Shown here piece by piece: positions 11,871-24,457 of a stretch of DNA of 64,000 nucleotides. Source of the stretch: Gigantopelta aegis. Its lineage: Eukaryota; Mollusca; Gastropoda; Neomphalida; Peltospiridae. The translations under genes were made by a program, and so were the position numbers. The notes beneath the pieces were generated by a model. That model saw only the letters and a program-made list of their open reading frames with translations. It was not told the origin of the DNA and did no database searches. Positions within the stretch are counted from its first letter, which is position 1. Every line of letters starts with the position of its first letter. The DNA lies in the NCBI RefSeq assembly GCF_016097555.1, contig NC_054701.1:6781071-6845070 (forward strand), in the 5' to 3' direction.

Positions 11871-12364
11871 TAAATCCCCCCAGGGGGATTAAGCCACACA
11901 TTCCCATAATGGAATCTATATTGTTTTCGTTTGCTATAAAAGCACCTGAATGAATACAGTATTCTAGCATTTGATAAATAGGGCGTTAGATTTGCCCTGC
12001 CCCAGTTTGTGCCGCCCTGCTGTTTGTTGCCATTGTGACCTTAATTATCGTCGCCCTGCCATAATTCTTTGCCGCACAAAAAATAGTAATAAAATGAGAT
12101 AAAATGTTTTAAAATATTGCTTTCCTCACAAAGCGTGTAGAGTGTTATCAACTAAGAAACGCTTGACAATACCTCATTCGGTCACAGGTGTGAAAGTCCA
12201 CCAGCAGTACCGTGACAAGATTGTGTTTCTTTTGTTCGTCGTTACGACTGGGTATATTATGATTTACTTCCCTGCTACCATAACAGTATCCCGTAAAGAT
12301 AGCAGTTCACCAAACAGCATCTTCACGGGTCAAATTCCGAGGTGCACCAAACTTTTAATCTTAA

Positions 12365-12398
12365 CCCTTTAATGCCCGCCCGTGACCAAACTAGCATG

Positions 12399-12441
<43 letters not shown>

Positions 12442-13682
12442 GTTTTATTTGCAGATATTGCCTGCTATCAGCTTTTGTAATTAATGTAAGTTTTTATTTA
12501 CAGCTTGCCTGCTGTCAGCTTATTGTGTAACTAATGTTTTATTTTATTCTTAGCCAGGTCATGACAAACAATAGGCTGGTAACTTGTAATTGTGGTAATC
12601 GTTTCTTTCAGCTTACACTATACTTACGCACGTTACTTGCCTTGCATGTTAACTATTGTTCTCAAACTCCTCTCCCAAGCCCATCAGGGAATAAAACGAC
12701 TTGTCTCTAGTGTTCACGTTTATTTCTCCTGCTAAGATTATATTGTCAGGCCAGATTTCATGTTTAAAGGTGGAACTGAAAGTATTATTTGAAACTAGAT
12801 ATTATCTGAAAGGTTAGTCTGTATTTTTCTTTTATTTAATATATGTATGTTTTGTATACATGCATTGTTAGTTAACACTATTAGAAAGTACTGTGGCTAG
12901 TTATTGTTTAATTACTTTATGAACGTATAAAGTAATGAGTATTTATATTGGGTATATAGATTATATTACACTGTATAAATATTTGTTCAAGATAGCTGGC
13001 TTAAAGAAAACCTACAATCTGAATGTCATGTTAATTGTGTATTTGTATGTGTATGTGTATATGTATGTGTATGTGTATGGGTTTTAGTTCATCGTGTTTA
13101 ACGATATGTGATGTATTAACTGTGTAATTGTCAATAGTTTCTTTTATATGTCTTGTATTTGAATTGTAGATTGTCCTGTTCTCTTTCTGTGTGCTGGAGA
13201 ATCCAGTTTATCTTACACCCAGGTGTCATCTACCTGGTATGAGTTTTTATGTATTATGTTTGTCAAATTTCATTTTTATGTATAACTGTGGTATATGACC
13301 AGTTGTATTTGTCATGTTCATCAAGTGTACTTATTACATGTATTTGCTTTATGTTATCGAATGTTTTTATAGTTTGGCATTCAATACTTAGGATTTAAAG
13401 CTGGATAATTCAATTTACATTATTTATTATTTTTATGATGAGATGAATATGATTAAAAGATATACATTTGCTTAAATTGTGATATAAATGTTATATGTAT
13501 ACGTAAATTATTTTATACTTTGATTCTACATGTATTCTATGATGTGATATTTATTTATGTTTTATTGTTCTTGTGGGGTGTTTTTTCTTGTCTTCATTTT
13601 GTGTGACATCGGATGAATTGTCTGAACCCACCCGTAGCTGTTTTCCTTCCTGTGTTTTGGAAATGTGAACAATCTGATACTG

Positions 13683-13721
<39 letters not shown>

Positions 13722-14184
13722 TTTGTAAGTAAACATAGCATCATTTTAAAACACTTTTGAGGTTGTTTAAAAAAAAAAAAAAAATGTTTTTAAATGTACT
13801 CATATGAGTACATTGGGCTGTACTCATATGAATACAAAAATAATTGTTACATCCGATTTCAAAAATATATGTTACAATCGGAGAAAAAACATATCCAATT
13901 CATTAAACACAACATTAGAACAATGTAATAGTTCCAGAAGTGCAGAGAAAAGACTTTAAGGTAAACATGTTGCCGTAAGTGCATATTGTACTCAAAAGAG
14001 TACACATTTAAATTTTTGTCTCTGTTTAAATATAAGTTTAATCAGTCAGGTAAATTGTACTCATTTTGAGGATACTGGGCATACATGGAAATTATTATTA
14101 GTTATTCATTAGAAATATTGATCTAGAAATAGTGTCTGTGCCTATATAGTATGCATTCATGTGAGTACACTGCGCATTAAAGGG
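12365..14184. mobile_element. Non-autonomous piggyBac-like element, 1.82 kb
   Basis: The terminal inverted repeats are CCCTTTAATGC (12365-12375) and GCATTAAAGGG (14174-14184), directly bordered by TTAA at 12361-12364 and 14185-14188. CCC/GGG ends with TTAA targets are the piggyBac signature. The interior has two (TA)n tracts (about 12401-12439 and 13683-13719) and, near the right end, repeated GTACTCA/TGAGTAC motifs, partly as palindromes (13797-13835), which may be subterminal binding sites. I find no transposase frame, so it would depend on a partner element. Confidence 0.8.
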
Positions 14185-14393
14185 TTAATTGTTCAGTTGA
14201 TACTACCAGTCATGCCATTGGCGATAAATGTGACATGACTTCTTGTCATAAAGTGTTTCATCTCGCCAGTAAATACATGTCATTTAACTTGAACTAATAT
14301 CTGTGTATCTATAATTATAGTTTAAACATGTGCGAGGTCTTACACTATAGTTAATAAAACTAAGATGACGAATTTTGTGCGGAATTAAAAATG

Positions 14394-14800
14394 AATGAAT
14401 GAATGAATGTTTAACGACACCCCAGCACGAAAAATACATCGGCTATTGGGTGTTAAACTATGGTAATGCAAACAAATAAAGTGATGATCAACATCAATAT
14501 AAAAATTCAAGATTTAAACAAAAACACAGTGTAAAGAACTGTGCAGAAATACAAATATCACAGATAGGTATTGACTTTTACTCAAAACTTCAATTTTGTG
14601 CTGTATTGGCCATTCTCAAAGAGAATGTTACACCCCAGCACCACGGCGAGGTTACAGCACGCGCAGGGGTTTTCAAAGAGAATGTTACACCCCTGCACCA
14701 TGGTGAGGTTACAGCACGCGCAGGGGTTCTCAAAGAGAATGTTACACCCCAGCACCACGGTGAGGTTACAGCACGCGCAGGGGTTGTGCGGAACTAGATT
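14394..14800 (-). repeat. Interspersed repeat (LINE-3'-end-like), minus orientation
   Basis: Begins with GAATGAATGAATG and GTTTAACGACACCCCAGC, as the reversed tail of a retroposon would. Its inner side contains the 57-bp triplication at 14614-14784. No coding domain seen. Confidence 0.55.
14614..14784. repeat. 57-bp tandem triplication
   Basis: Three copies starting at 14614, 14671 and 14728, each with AGAGAATGTTACACCCC and TTACAGCACGCGCAGGGG. Two frames stay open across it only because 57 is a multiple of three. Confidence 0.9.
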
Positions 14801-15456
14801 ATATCGGAAACTAGCAGCTTTATTTAAACGCTGTGTATAGCAGTTTTAGCCACATATGTATGTTAGTATTGTTACATATGTGGTCTGACGTGGTGATGTG
14901 CACACTACTTTATCCAGACTGACATAAGATGTAGCTATTTGGCCAGATTTTCCTGCCGAAGTCGCTAAATAAAATAATATTATACTATTGTCCTGCCATA
15001 TGACAATATACAGACGGATTGAAAAGGACAGACCCCAGTGTTTAAACACTACAGCATATTTTTCACTATTAGAGCCGTTTATGATCACTGAGGTTAAACA
15101 ATACTTATATTTTATTCTTTAGATTATCCATTTCCGTAGAACCAGAGTGTTTCTGGTCATTCTGTGTTTCTAATACCAAACAATGCACTTTTCATATTTT
15201 TGAAAACACACGTGCGTCTGAGAAGTAGCGGTTTATAGATTCGAGTTCCAGTCTGTTTAAGGACACGTCCCGTTTTAACGTCACATACTCTTATTTCACT
15301 CTACTGTGACTTTACCCAATTGAGTTACAGGTTTGTAAATTGTCCGGGTTTTTTACGGGTTAAAAGTACTGAAAAGGCTCATCTAAACTGAATGCACTAC
15401 GTGTTTGCTGTCCGGTTACAAATATGGAAATACATTAGTTTCAAGCGTGAAGATTC
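14801..15456. other. No gene seen
   Basis: Unique AT-rich sequence without recognised frames or repeats. Confidence 0.4.
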
Positions 15457-15781
15457 GAAGGAAGGAAATGTTATATTTAACGACGCACTCCACACATTTG
15501 TATTTACGGTTATATTGCGTCAGACATATGGCTAAGGAGCACACAGATATAGAGGGGAAACCCGATGTCGCCGCTTCATGGACTACTCTTTTCGATTAGC
15601 AGCAAGGGATCTTTTATATGCACTATCCCACAGACAGGATAGTACATACCACGGCCTTTGTGGCACCAGTTGTGAAGCAATGGCTGGAACGAGAAATAGC
15701 CCAATGGACCACCGACGGAGATCGCTCCTAGACCGACCGTGCATCAAGCGAGCGCTTTGCCACTGGGCTACCTCCCGCCCC
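15457..15781 (-). repeat. SINE, head B with tail type 1, full length
   Basis: Minus orientation: starts with AAGGAAGGAAATG and AACGACGCACTCCACACA, runs through the core, and ends in the head B complement GCGCTTTGCCACTGGGCTAC plus CTCCCGCCCC. Confidence 0.9.
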
Positions 15782-16303
15782 GCGTGTAGATTGGATGCGT
15801 GCGTCTATAAACGCATGGGGCCAGACGCAATGAGATAATTGTATGTGGTGTATATGCCCAAAACACAAGCCGCAGACACAGCCGTGGAAGCTGTCGGACC
15901 CCACGCATCCTGTTGATATGAGCTTTAATCCTTTGTTTTTCCAGTCACATTGTTTGAATAGCTTTCATACTGATCAGTTCTTGTGCACCAAAGATTCTAC
16001 ATATGAGAATCGTGCTCCATACTATCAAAGACCATCTACCGCATTTACCATCGGCGTGGCATTTCAAGCCGACAACTGACAGAAACGTGTTGCAGTGTCA
16101 TTCAACAAGGTTTAATTTTTTTTATCTCCTTTCAATTTGCCAGTTAACAAATATGTCGTTGATAGTTAAAAAGGGTTTTGTCAAAGGTGTATACTATTGG
16201 TTCCTGCTAAAATATATTTTAAAGATTATACTTTGAACTACATGCTCATAAAGAACTAGCAGCAAATATTTTCGGCATTGAACTTACCAATGTTTCGTTT
16301 TAA
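15782..16303. other. No gene seen
   Basis: Unique sequence between SINE and MITE; no protein family recognised. Confidence 0.4.
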
Positions 16304-16610
16304 AGGGACTGTTCTGAGTTTTCAGCGACTGTTAAGATGGTGTCGACCAACAGAGGCTTCGTAACGACTGTAATCACAAATTAAATATATTTTTCTAATT
16401 AAAAAAAAGTTGGTGTATATTAAACGTGTTTCTGATCTAGGTCAGACTTCATTTTATCAAATCCAGTTTGGACTACTTACTGGTAGTAGGACGTTCAGAA
16501 CACATTTAATATACACTGATATTCTAAACACAAACATGTATTTAATATGTAATACTAGTCGTTTTAAAATGTTGTTAGTCTTACGGTGCAACAAACTCGG
16601 GATAATCTGT
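16304..16610. repeat. Palindromic TTAA MITE, diverged copy
   Basis: TTAA at 16300-16303 and 16611-16614. The left end AGGGACTGTTCTGAG and right-end CAACAAACTCGGGATAATC are altered forms of the family ends. The central TACGTACG core is deleted. Confidence 0.7.
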
Positions 16611-17262
16611 TTAATATCTAACGAATACTTTGAAATATTCAGTTATTTATGTGTAGGCGGTTTTTCGTAGAGCCACACATTCACCAAAATGCTACTTTAA
16701 AAATAAAAATGTCATTAAGATGTACTGACATTGCTATCTAATGCTAAGAAATATTCAGTGTCACCTGCAGCTGAACCATTTCCTTATTAGAATAAATATT
16801 ATTGGCCACTGGTAGGCGAATCATTTTCCCCATGTTGCTGTTTTTGTATTGTATTGTAACGAACGGAACTACAAGTGGGTCGTAAATTATATTTTTGAAA
16901 GGTTAATTCAAAACAATATATTCACTTTTAGTCTTATTATTAGTACGTATGTTATAAATTTAATTATAAAGATTGTATTCAATTTCTTTTACGTTCATCT
17001 GGGTATTAAAAAAATCATCCCCAAGGTTATGTGTGAACCGTTTCCCCGATTCAGTCAGTTTGCGATGATTGTTTTTTGGTTCATACCCAGATGAACGTAA
17101 AATAAATAAAGAGACAATCCTCAATTGCTGTCTGAAAAACGTAGCCATAGAAGACGAATACAGGTGATGTGGACAATAGTATTATCACTGGTGTGGAGTA
17201 TGACAATAGGGTGAATGTATCCTGAGCACACTATATTTGAGAAACAGTTGCACAACATCTAA
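16611..17262. other. No gene; perfect 20-bp inverted repeat
   Basis: TTTTACGTTCATCTGGGTAT (16987-17006) recurs as its exact complement at 17083-17102, about 76 bp apart. The rest is unique AT-rich sequence. The arms may be the ends of a very small foldback element. Confidence 0.6.
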
Positions 17263-17275
17263 CTATCGTTCGATA

Positions 17276-17864
17276 GGGGGCGGGACGTAGCTCAGTGGTA
17301 CAGCGCTCGCTTGATGCGCGGTCGGTCTGGGAACGATCCCCATCGGTGGGCCCATTGGGCTATTTCTCGTTCCATTCAGTGCACCACGACTGGTATATCA
17401 GAGGCCGTGATATGTGCTACCTTGTCTGTGGGATGGTACATATAAAAAATCCCCTGCTGTTAATCGACAAGTGCAGCCAATGAAGTGGCGACAGCGGGTT
17501 TCCTCTCTCAATATCTGTGTGGTCCTTAACCAAATGTCCGACGCCATTTAACCGTCATTCTGGCTCCAGCCAGCCAGTGCACCACGACTGGTATATCAAA
17601 AGCCGTGGTATGTGTTATCCTGTCTGTGAGATGGTGCATATAAAAGATCCCTTGCTGCTAATCAAAAAGAGTAGCCCATGAAGTGGCGACAGCGGGTTTC
17701 CTCTCTCAATATCTGTGTGGTCCTTAACCATATGTCAGACGCGATATAACCGTAAATAAAATGTGTTCAGTGCGTCGTTAAATAAAACATTTCTTTCCTT
17801 TCATACAACCGTAAATAAAATGTGTTGAGTGTGTCATTAAATAAAACATTTCCTGCCTTCCTTC
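17276..17864 (+). repeat. Composite SINE: head B, tail type 1, with internal repeat of body and tail
   Basis: One tRNA-like head (GGGACGTAGCTCAGTGG) is followed by a first body to about 17553, then a second body starting inside the core (CCAGTGCACCACGACTGG), then two further tail pieces. A single perfect 13-bp target duplication, CTATCGTTCGATA, brackets the whole at 17263-17275 and 17865-17877. Either the source copy was already rearranged or template switching occurred at insertion. Confidence 0.92.
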
Positions 17865-17877
17865 CTATCGTTCGATA

Positions 17878-18610
17878 AATCAAGACAGTTGTAATTATTC
17901 AGCACTCAATGGGAATAGTAAAAGAGGAAGCTGCAGGACTCAGTACTGGACACGTTCACGTGATTGCACGTGACCAGGTGTTATTAAAAATCGCAAAAGG
18001 GGATACCTTTGGATAGGACTGCTTTGTTGTCATGATGAGTAGTTCGTATGTCAAGATGTCACTGTAAATGTTAATCAGTACTCCTCTGGAATGGGATGGC
18101 TAGACTTTGGCTCCGACCTAAGCTGCCATACAACGCAGAGGCCTGCGGACCCTTTCCTGAAAGGAAACCACATTAAAAGTACAAATCGGGCACATAAGAT
18201 AACTGCTCAAGTAACGTGCAATACGTTTAATATTATGATGATGAAATATGTTTTAAAGAGTGGTGAAATACCGCACATCACAGACTACAGTTTGAATTCT
18301 GTACTCTAGTATTACGTTCGATGTGCTGATATGACGTATGTGAATATCCTATGATACATGGACTAACTGTCACGCGCTAGATCACTACAACTCTGTACAT
18401 GTGATGTTGCCATGTGGCTGTACACCCACGAGACATGCATATGCTACAAGGCAAACGAGGAGGATGACATATGCATACATGTTACAGACGCTACTAAATA
18501 ATATTAGAAAGAGCTAGTGATTAGAACTGTAAGACACAGACATCAAACGTATTAAACTTTGTGGATTGCTTCTGACACAGGGGACTAATATACGCATCTC
18601 AATGCATCTA
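17878..18610. other. No gene seen
   Basis: Unique sequence; a short frame at 18091-18309 has no recognisable domain. Confidence 0.4.
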
Positions 18611-18860
18611 GGGGGCGGGACGTAGCCCAGTGGTAAAGCGCTCGCTCGATGCACTGTCGGTCTGGGATATATTTCGTTTTGTTTTGTTGTTTTTTAATAA
18701 TAAATGATCGAACATGTATATAATAAATATACCATTTCATAGTATTTTTTCGAATAATATTGTTATGGCAACTCTAGATGTGTGAAAACCACCTACGAGG
18801 ATCGATCTCACACCGACCGCGCATCGAGCGAACGCTGTACCACTGGGCTACGTCCCGCTC
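18611..18860. repeat. Inverted pair of SINE head B fragments
   Basis: A plus-strand head (18611-18667, GGGGGCGGGACGTAGCCCAG) stops abruptly and is answered by a minus-strand head ending at 18860 (CCACTGGGCTACGTCCCGC), with about 120 bp of AT-rich spacer. Both lack core and tail. Confidence 0.85.
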
Positions 18861-18880
18861 TCAACGTGGAATACATTGAT

Positions 18881-19702
18881 GATGTGACGCCTGTACAGCA
18901 TACAATGAATGAATGTCGAGCAGCAGTTAGTCTACTGAGACCTACATGGAAGATGTGACGCCTGTACAGCACACAATGAATGAATGTCGAGCAGCAGATC
19001 GTCTACTGAGACCTACATGGAAGATGTGACGCCTGTACAGCACACAATGAATGAATGTCGAGCAGCGGTTAGACTGCAGCCTACATGGAAGATGTAGTAC
19101 AGCACACAATGAATGAATGTCGAGCAGCAGTTAGTCTACTGAGACCTACATGGAAGATGTCGCGCCTGTACAGCACACAATGAATGAATGTCGACCAGCA
19201 GTTAGTCTACTGAGACCTACATGGAAGATGTCGCGCCTGTACAGCACACAATGAATGAATGTCGACCAGGAGATAGTCTACTGAGACCTACATGGAAGAT
19301 GTGGCGCCTGTACAGCACACAATGAATGAATGTCGACCAGCAGATAGTCTACTGAGACCTACATGGAAGATATGGCGCCTGTACAGCACACAATGAATGA
19401 ATGTCGAGGAGCAGATAGTCTACTGAGACCTACATGGAAGATGTGACGCCTGTACAGCACACAATGAATGAATGTCGAGCAGCAGATAATCTACTGAGAC
19501 CTACATGGAAGATGTGACGCCTGTCGAGCAGCAGATAGTCTACTGAGACCTACATGGAAGATGTGACGCCTGTACAGCACACAATGAATGAATGTCGAGC
19601 AGCAGATAGTCTACTGAGACCTACATGGAAGATGTGACGCCTGTACAGCACACAATGAATGAATGTCGAGCAGCAGATAGTCTACTGAGACCTACATGGA
19701 AG
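18881..19702. repeat. 71-bp minisatellite, about 11.6 copies
   Basis: The unit starts GATGTGACGCCTGTACAGCA and includes AATGAATGAATGTCGAGCAG and CTACTGAGACCTACATGGAA. Shortened units occur near 19060-19100 and 19515. Sites vary between copies (GTCGAGC/GTCGACC, GTGACG/GTCGCG). Confidence 0.95.
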
Positions 19703-20397
19703 TTGAGTTTGACCGATTTAAACAGATATAGATAAGTTCTGTTCGCACATATCAGTGTAAATAGAAACCATTTCGCCGACACAGGAGGTACTGAAGTGAT
19801 CAGGTATGGGTGTTAAAACGACCGCAGTGGCCATTGTCTGATGGCTTTGATTAATAAGCGAGACCTGCATCCATATAACCTAATAACTACATTGCGTGTC
19901 TCTTGTGAAATACAAAACGGTAAATGCATTTTAATTCTGTGATTTTAATCCTATACTTTCATATATCCATTGCCCACTTCACTTTGATGACAAGACTTCT
20001 TCAAATAAACTATTTGACAAGATAAAGGGAATAAAACGAAAAAAATTATTAAAAAATAAAAAATAAACGCCAGCAAACTGAGCATAACTTCAATTGTCAA
20101 ATATAGTAATAATACTGATACTGAAAAGAAAAAAACAAAACACTTAAGAGATGATATTTCTACAAATATTGATTCAGTAAACAATTAACAAATTAGTAAA
20201 TGCAATTTGAACATATAATATCAAATAATAAAGCCTGATTATAGAAAGGAATGTAGAACAGCAAGGTACCATTTTTTTAAGGCGTAAATCTGAGAGATAA
20301 AACCATTATTCATAATCAAAACCACATCTCGGCAGAATGCAGACGAATGGGCATTTGGAAATATAATGATTAATTCCATGCATATCTGTCCAGTGCC
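19703..20397. other. No gene seen
   Basis: AT-rich unique sequence; no recognised frames. Confidence 0.4.
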
Positions 20398-20409
20398 TCG
20401 TTTATAGGA

Positions 20410-20713
20410 AGGGACGTGACGTAGCCCAATGGTAAAGCGCTCGCTTGATGCGTCGTCGGTTTGGGATCGATCCGCATCGGTCGGCCCATTTCGCTATTTC
20501 TCGTTCCAGCCAGTGCACCACGACTGGTATATCACAGGCCGTGGTATGTGATACCCTGTATGTGGAATGGTGCATATAAAAGATTCCTTGCTACTAATGA
20601 AAAATAATGTAGCGGGTTTCTTCTCTGAGACTATATGTCAAAATGTCCAAATGTTTGACATCCAATAGCCGATGATTAATGTGCTCTAGTGGTGTCGTTA
20701 AGCAAAATAAACT
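20410..20713 (+). repeat. SINE, head B with tail type 2
   Basis: Head GACGTAGCCCAATGGTAAAG, core, then the tail with CCAATAGCCGATGATTAATG and GTGGTGTCGTTAAGC. Target duplications TCGTTTATAGGA (20398-20409) and TCGTTTACAGGA (20714-20725) differ at one base. Confidence 0.92.
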
Positions 20714-20725
20714 TCGTTTACAGGA

Positions 20726-21234
20726 GGACAGCCAACACGGCGTAGTTATTACTGAACAATACATTATTTTTGAACACTCAAATATGACTGCCACTCCCAG
20801 ACTAGTTTACTAAATCAAAATTGGCTCTTTGGAATAAATATAGCTTTGATGACATGCAGTCGTAAATCACAGTCAAAACAATGATGGAACCAGGTGTCCG
20901 TGGAAGGTGAGCATATCCTGCCCCACGTGTGGTACCCGCCATGAGTACTGCCACTACAGCTGTCAAGTCCTTCACTTCATCCATAACGATAAACAAAAAT
21001 GTGCAAGAGTTTCCCCAAAGAGATAAAAATAAAATAAAAAAAGGTATGCACAGGTTCAACATACGGAATAGCATCAGAATAATGAAGTTTAATTACCAAA
21101 AATAGTTTACTAACAAATTTCACAAATTTATTGGGAAAAATGTTAGGAAAGTGTAAAATAAACAAAGGGAATTATGGAATGTACTTAATTAAACGAAAAA
21201 AAGGTGTACAAATGAAATATTTTAATTTTTAAAA
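20726..21234. other. No gene seen
   Basis: Unique AT-rich sequence. Hydrophobic minus-strand frames reflect base composition rather than a recognised protein. Confidence 0.35.
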
Positions 21235-21394
21235 GACAGTGATGAAACTAGTAATGATGAACTTGATATCAGTTTTGAAAATAATATTCTTAAAGATGAT
21301 ATTACTAAAGATAAAATTCAATCTGCTGTTAGAAATCCCAAGTACAACAAAGCCATATGACATTCCAAACGTATATCTTTAATTATTATATAAT

Positions 21395-22225
21395 GGAAAT
21401 ATATTTATATTCTTATTGGTCAAAAACCAGTCACATGACCGTCCGTAACTAGGGATATTGCCCTGAAACGGCCCCACCGGTCCGACCAAAAGTGATATTG
21501 TCCTGGGAGATTTAACCACTCTTGCTGGTCATAGTGTCTGTAATTTAATTTTTGTTTTAATTTAATTTTAATGTTTCAACTGTTTATTTCCGCATTCCTC
21601 TGATAGTCATACAGCGTCATAGGATTACGTGACGTCACTAAATCCCACCAGTTTAACGCATTGCAGGACATTATAAGCATTGGCGTATTTCGATTCTGAA
21701 AAACAACGCAGGAACGTACGAGTCTTATTATGTAATAAAAGAATTATTGACCACATTTCTGGCAATATCATGTTTTATGGACCGAATAAATTGATACTGA
21801 CCTTGGCCGTTGGCCCCGGTCAATATCAATTTCTTCGGTCCATAAAACATGATATTGCCCTCACTGACGATCAATTAGGAGATAACCATATGGAGTTTTT
21901 AGATTTGCGAGTGTTATTGTCTATTTTATCCCGCAAATGTCATTTTTGAAACATGAAATGAAACATTTGCGGGCATCAAATGGACAATAACACCCGCAAA
22001 TCTAAAAACTCCATATGGTTATGTCCATTGTAAACTGAATCGTTTTTCAACAGAACTGTGTATTTGCTATTATCTAACTGTAGACCCTTGAATCATCAAC
22101 TTCGCCTGTTCCAATTGTTAATGACATCACTTTCTAATGACGTCATAAGTTTTCCGGGTGTTATTGTCTATTTGATTCCGGAAAAAGAATGCAATTAACC
22201 AATCACAATACAGAACACACTCCAG
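21395..22225. repeat. Complex foldback element with two successive hairpins
   Basis: First hairpin: 21761-21804 against 21818-21859 (GGCAATATCATGTTTTATGG and its complement). Second hairpin: 21882-21940 against 21962-22022 (ATAACCATATGGAGTTTTTA and its complement). TGACGTCA-type motifs lie on both sides (about 21620 and 22135). It sits between two pieces of a LINE, so it is a later insertion. No coding capacity. Confidence 0.75.
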
Positions 22226-22577
22226 TCAGTTTATAATAATTGATAAATATGCTGAATTTAAACTGATCCCCATTTTATGGAAAAAAAAGAACCTATATAA
22301 TATCAATGTTTAACAACTGTAAAATACAGATGGCTGGCATTATTAAAGTTTTGCAAAAGAAAAAGATGCGATCTAAAAGAATATAAACCTGTATTAATTT
22401 TAAACTGTTTTGAAACAAAAACAAGAAAAAAACGTTTTCACATCAATTTTAAACAAAAGAATAAAGCAGTTATTCGAATCAACAGACTCACTTAAAGAAA
22501 GTGAAGCTGGTTTTAAAAAAAGATTAAAGTAGATATGACCACATTTTCTCCTCAAATACATTACATAAAACAGTTAA

Positions 22578-22934
22578 AGGGACATTCCTGAGTTTGTTAC
22601 AATTTTTAAGAGGTTATCGACTAACAGAGACTTTAAACGTGTGTGATTACATATCAAATATATTTTTCTGCATAAAATATTAGTGGCTGTATATTAAACG
22701 TGTTTCTGATCGTTCTGATATTTGTACTAGGTTAAATTTCATTTTATTTCCTAAAACATTATTTTTTCGTACGTACGAAATTATTTGAACACAAAATCCA
22801 GTTTGGGCTTCTTACAAATATTAAGACGACCAGAAACAAACTGAATATACAGACACTGATATTCTAAACAAGAAAATATATTTAATATGTAAGTTTAATC
22901 GTAGAAATATTTTATTAGTCGGAAACATGTCCCT
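22578..22934. repeat. Palindromic TTAA MITE, copy 2
   Basis: AGGGACATTCCTGAGTTTG at the left and ATGTCCCT at the right, TTAA at 22574-22577 and 22935-22938, central TTCGTACGTACGAA. Inserted within LINE RT sequence. Confidence 0.9.
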
Positions 22935-23080
22935 TTAAACAAACAAGAAAACCGTTTTGTCTCATTTATAGAGGATTAGGTTTGTAGAAAAAAACGTGTT
23001 AAATTTAAATATGAATGGAAAATTCCCGAGAATTATACAAAGGCATCAACATACTATATGTTAATCATAATTAAAATTTG

Positions 23081-23724
23081 CTTTATCAAAGCAGTGTATG
23101 CCAAGGTGGTAACTTTCTTCAGGTCTGTTCTTTATCAAAACAGTGCATGCCAAGGTGGTAACTTTCTTCAGGTCTGTTCTTTATCAAAGCAGTGCATGCC
23201 AAGGTGGTAACTTTCTTCAGGTCTGTTCTTTATCAAAGCAGTGCATGCCAAGGTGGTAACTTTCTTCAGGTCTGTTCTTTATCAAAGCAGTGCATGCCAA
23301 GGTGGTAACTTTCTTCAGGTCTGTTCTTTATCAAAACAGTGCATGCCAAGGTGGTAACTTTCTTCAGGTCTGTTCTCTATCAAAACAGTGCATGCCAAGG
23401 TGGTAACTTTCTTCAGGTCTGTTCTCTATCAAAGCAGTGCATGCCAAGGTGGTAACTTTCTTCAGGTCTGTTCTCAATCAAAGCAGTGCATGCCAAGGTG
23501 GTAACTTTCTTCAGGTCTGTTCTCTATCAAAACAGTGCATGCCAAGGTGGTAACTTTCTTCAGGTCTGTTCTCTATCAAAACAGTGCATGCCAAGGTGGT
23601 AACTTTCTTCAGGTCTGTTCTTTATCAAAACAGTGCATGCCAAGGTGGTAACTTTCTTCAGGTCTGTTCTTTATCAAAGCAGTGCATGCCAAGGTGGTAA
23701 CTTTCTTCAGGTCTGTTCTTTATA
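23081..23724. repeat. 49-bp minisatellite, about 13 copies, derived from LINE RT sequence
   Basis: The unit contains TATCAAAGCAGTGCATGCCA, AGGTGGTAACTTTCTTCAGG and TCTGTTCTT. Read in one frame it gives QGGNFLQVCSL, the position of the conserved QGxxLSPxLFxLYL block of RT, and sequence leaving the last unit continues as the next part of the LINE. The array is therefore a local amplification of the LINE's own coding DNA. Confidence 0.9.
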
Positions 23725-24319
23725 TATTTGAACAATCTCGAAGATCTGATATCGATAAACAATGTAACGGTATAAAATTGAAATATGAAACAACTCTGAT
23801 CTGTTGACGCCAATTACTTCGCTACTTTATTTATACTGACGACACAGCTGTTTCAGCAGACACTCCAGATTCCGAAATATTTTAATGTTTTCTCAGAATA
23901 TTGAGATAATTGTAAATTAAAAGTTAACATCGATATTATCTTTGGAACCAAATCACGGCCAAATACATAATTTAGTATAAATATAATAAAAATAGATACA
24001 GTAGACAGCTATAAATACAGAGAAATTTTACGTTTAAAACAGAGGTTATTTTATCAATAACAATACTAGTAGCACAAGATAAGAAAGTTTTAACTCTTCT
24101 AAATATTAGAATTAGAAACTTTAGCTGCCATATTTATTGATTGAGAACTAATTTGAAAACACCATTGTCTATATACTTCTGTGTGTTTAAAATGAGGGGA
24201 TTCCGTAACAACCAGATTATTGAATTTATAGATATATTTTCAAATAATATCCAAGTCATCATTTTATGTAAAATACTGAAATGTGAAATATACTCTATCG
24301 ATATTTGTGAAAAACACCC

Positions 24320-24457
24320 ATAAACAGATATAATTCTTAGAATATCTCTACTAAAGCGACTTAGCATAAACAGATATAATTCTTAGAATATCTCTACTAA
24401 AGCGACTTAGCATAAACAGATATAATTCTTAGAATGTCTCTACTAAAGCGACTTAGC
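24320..24457. repeat. 46-bp tandem triplication within LINE remnant
   Basis: Three copies of CATAAACAGATATAATTCTT plus AGAATATCTCTACTAAAGCG; the last has one change (AATGTCTC). Confidence 0.92.

Noticed and set aside
17281-17345. tRNA-like sequence that could be taken for a tRNA gene
   Set aside because: It is the head of a SINE, with body, tail and target duplication; no cloverleaf with anticodon arm was supported here or at the other SINE heads.
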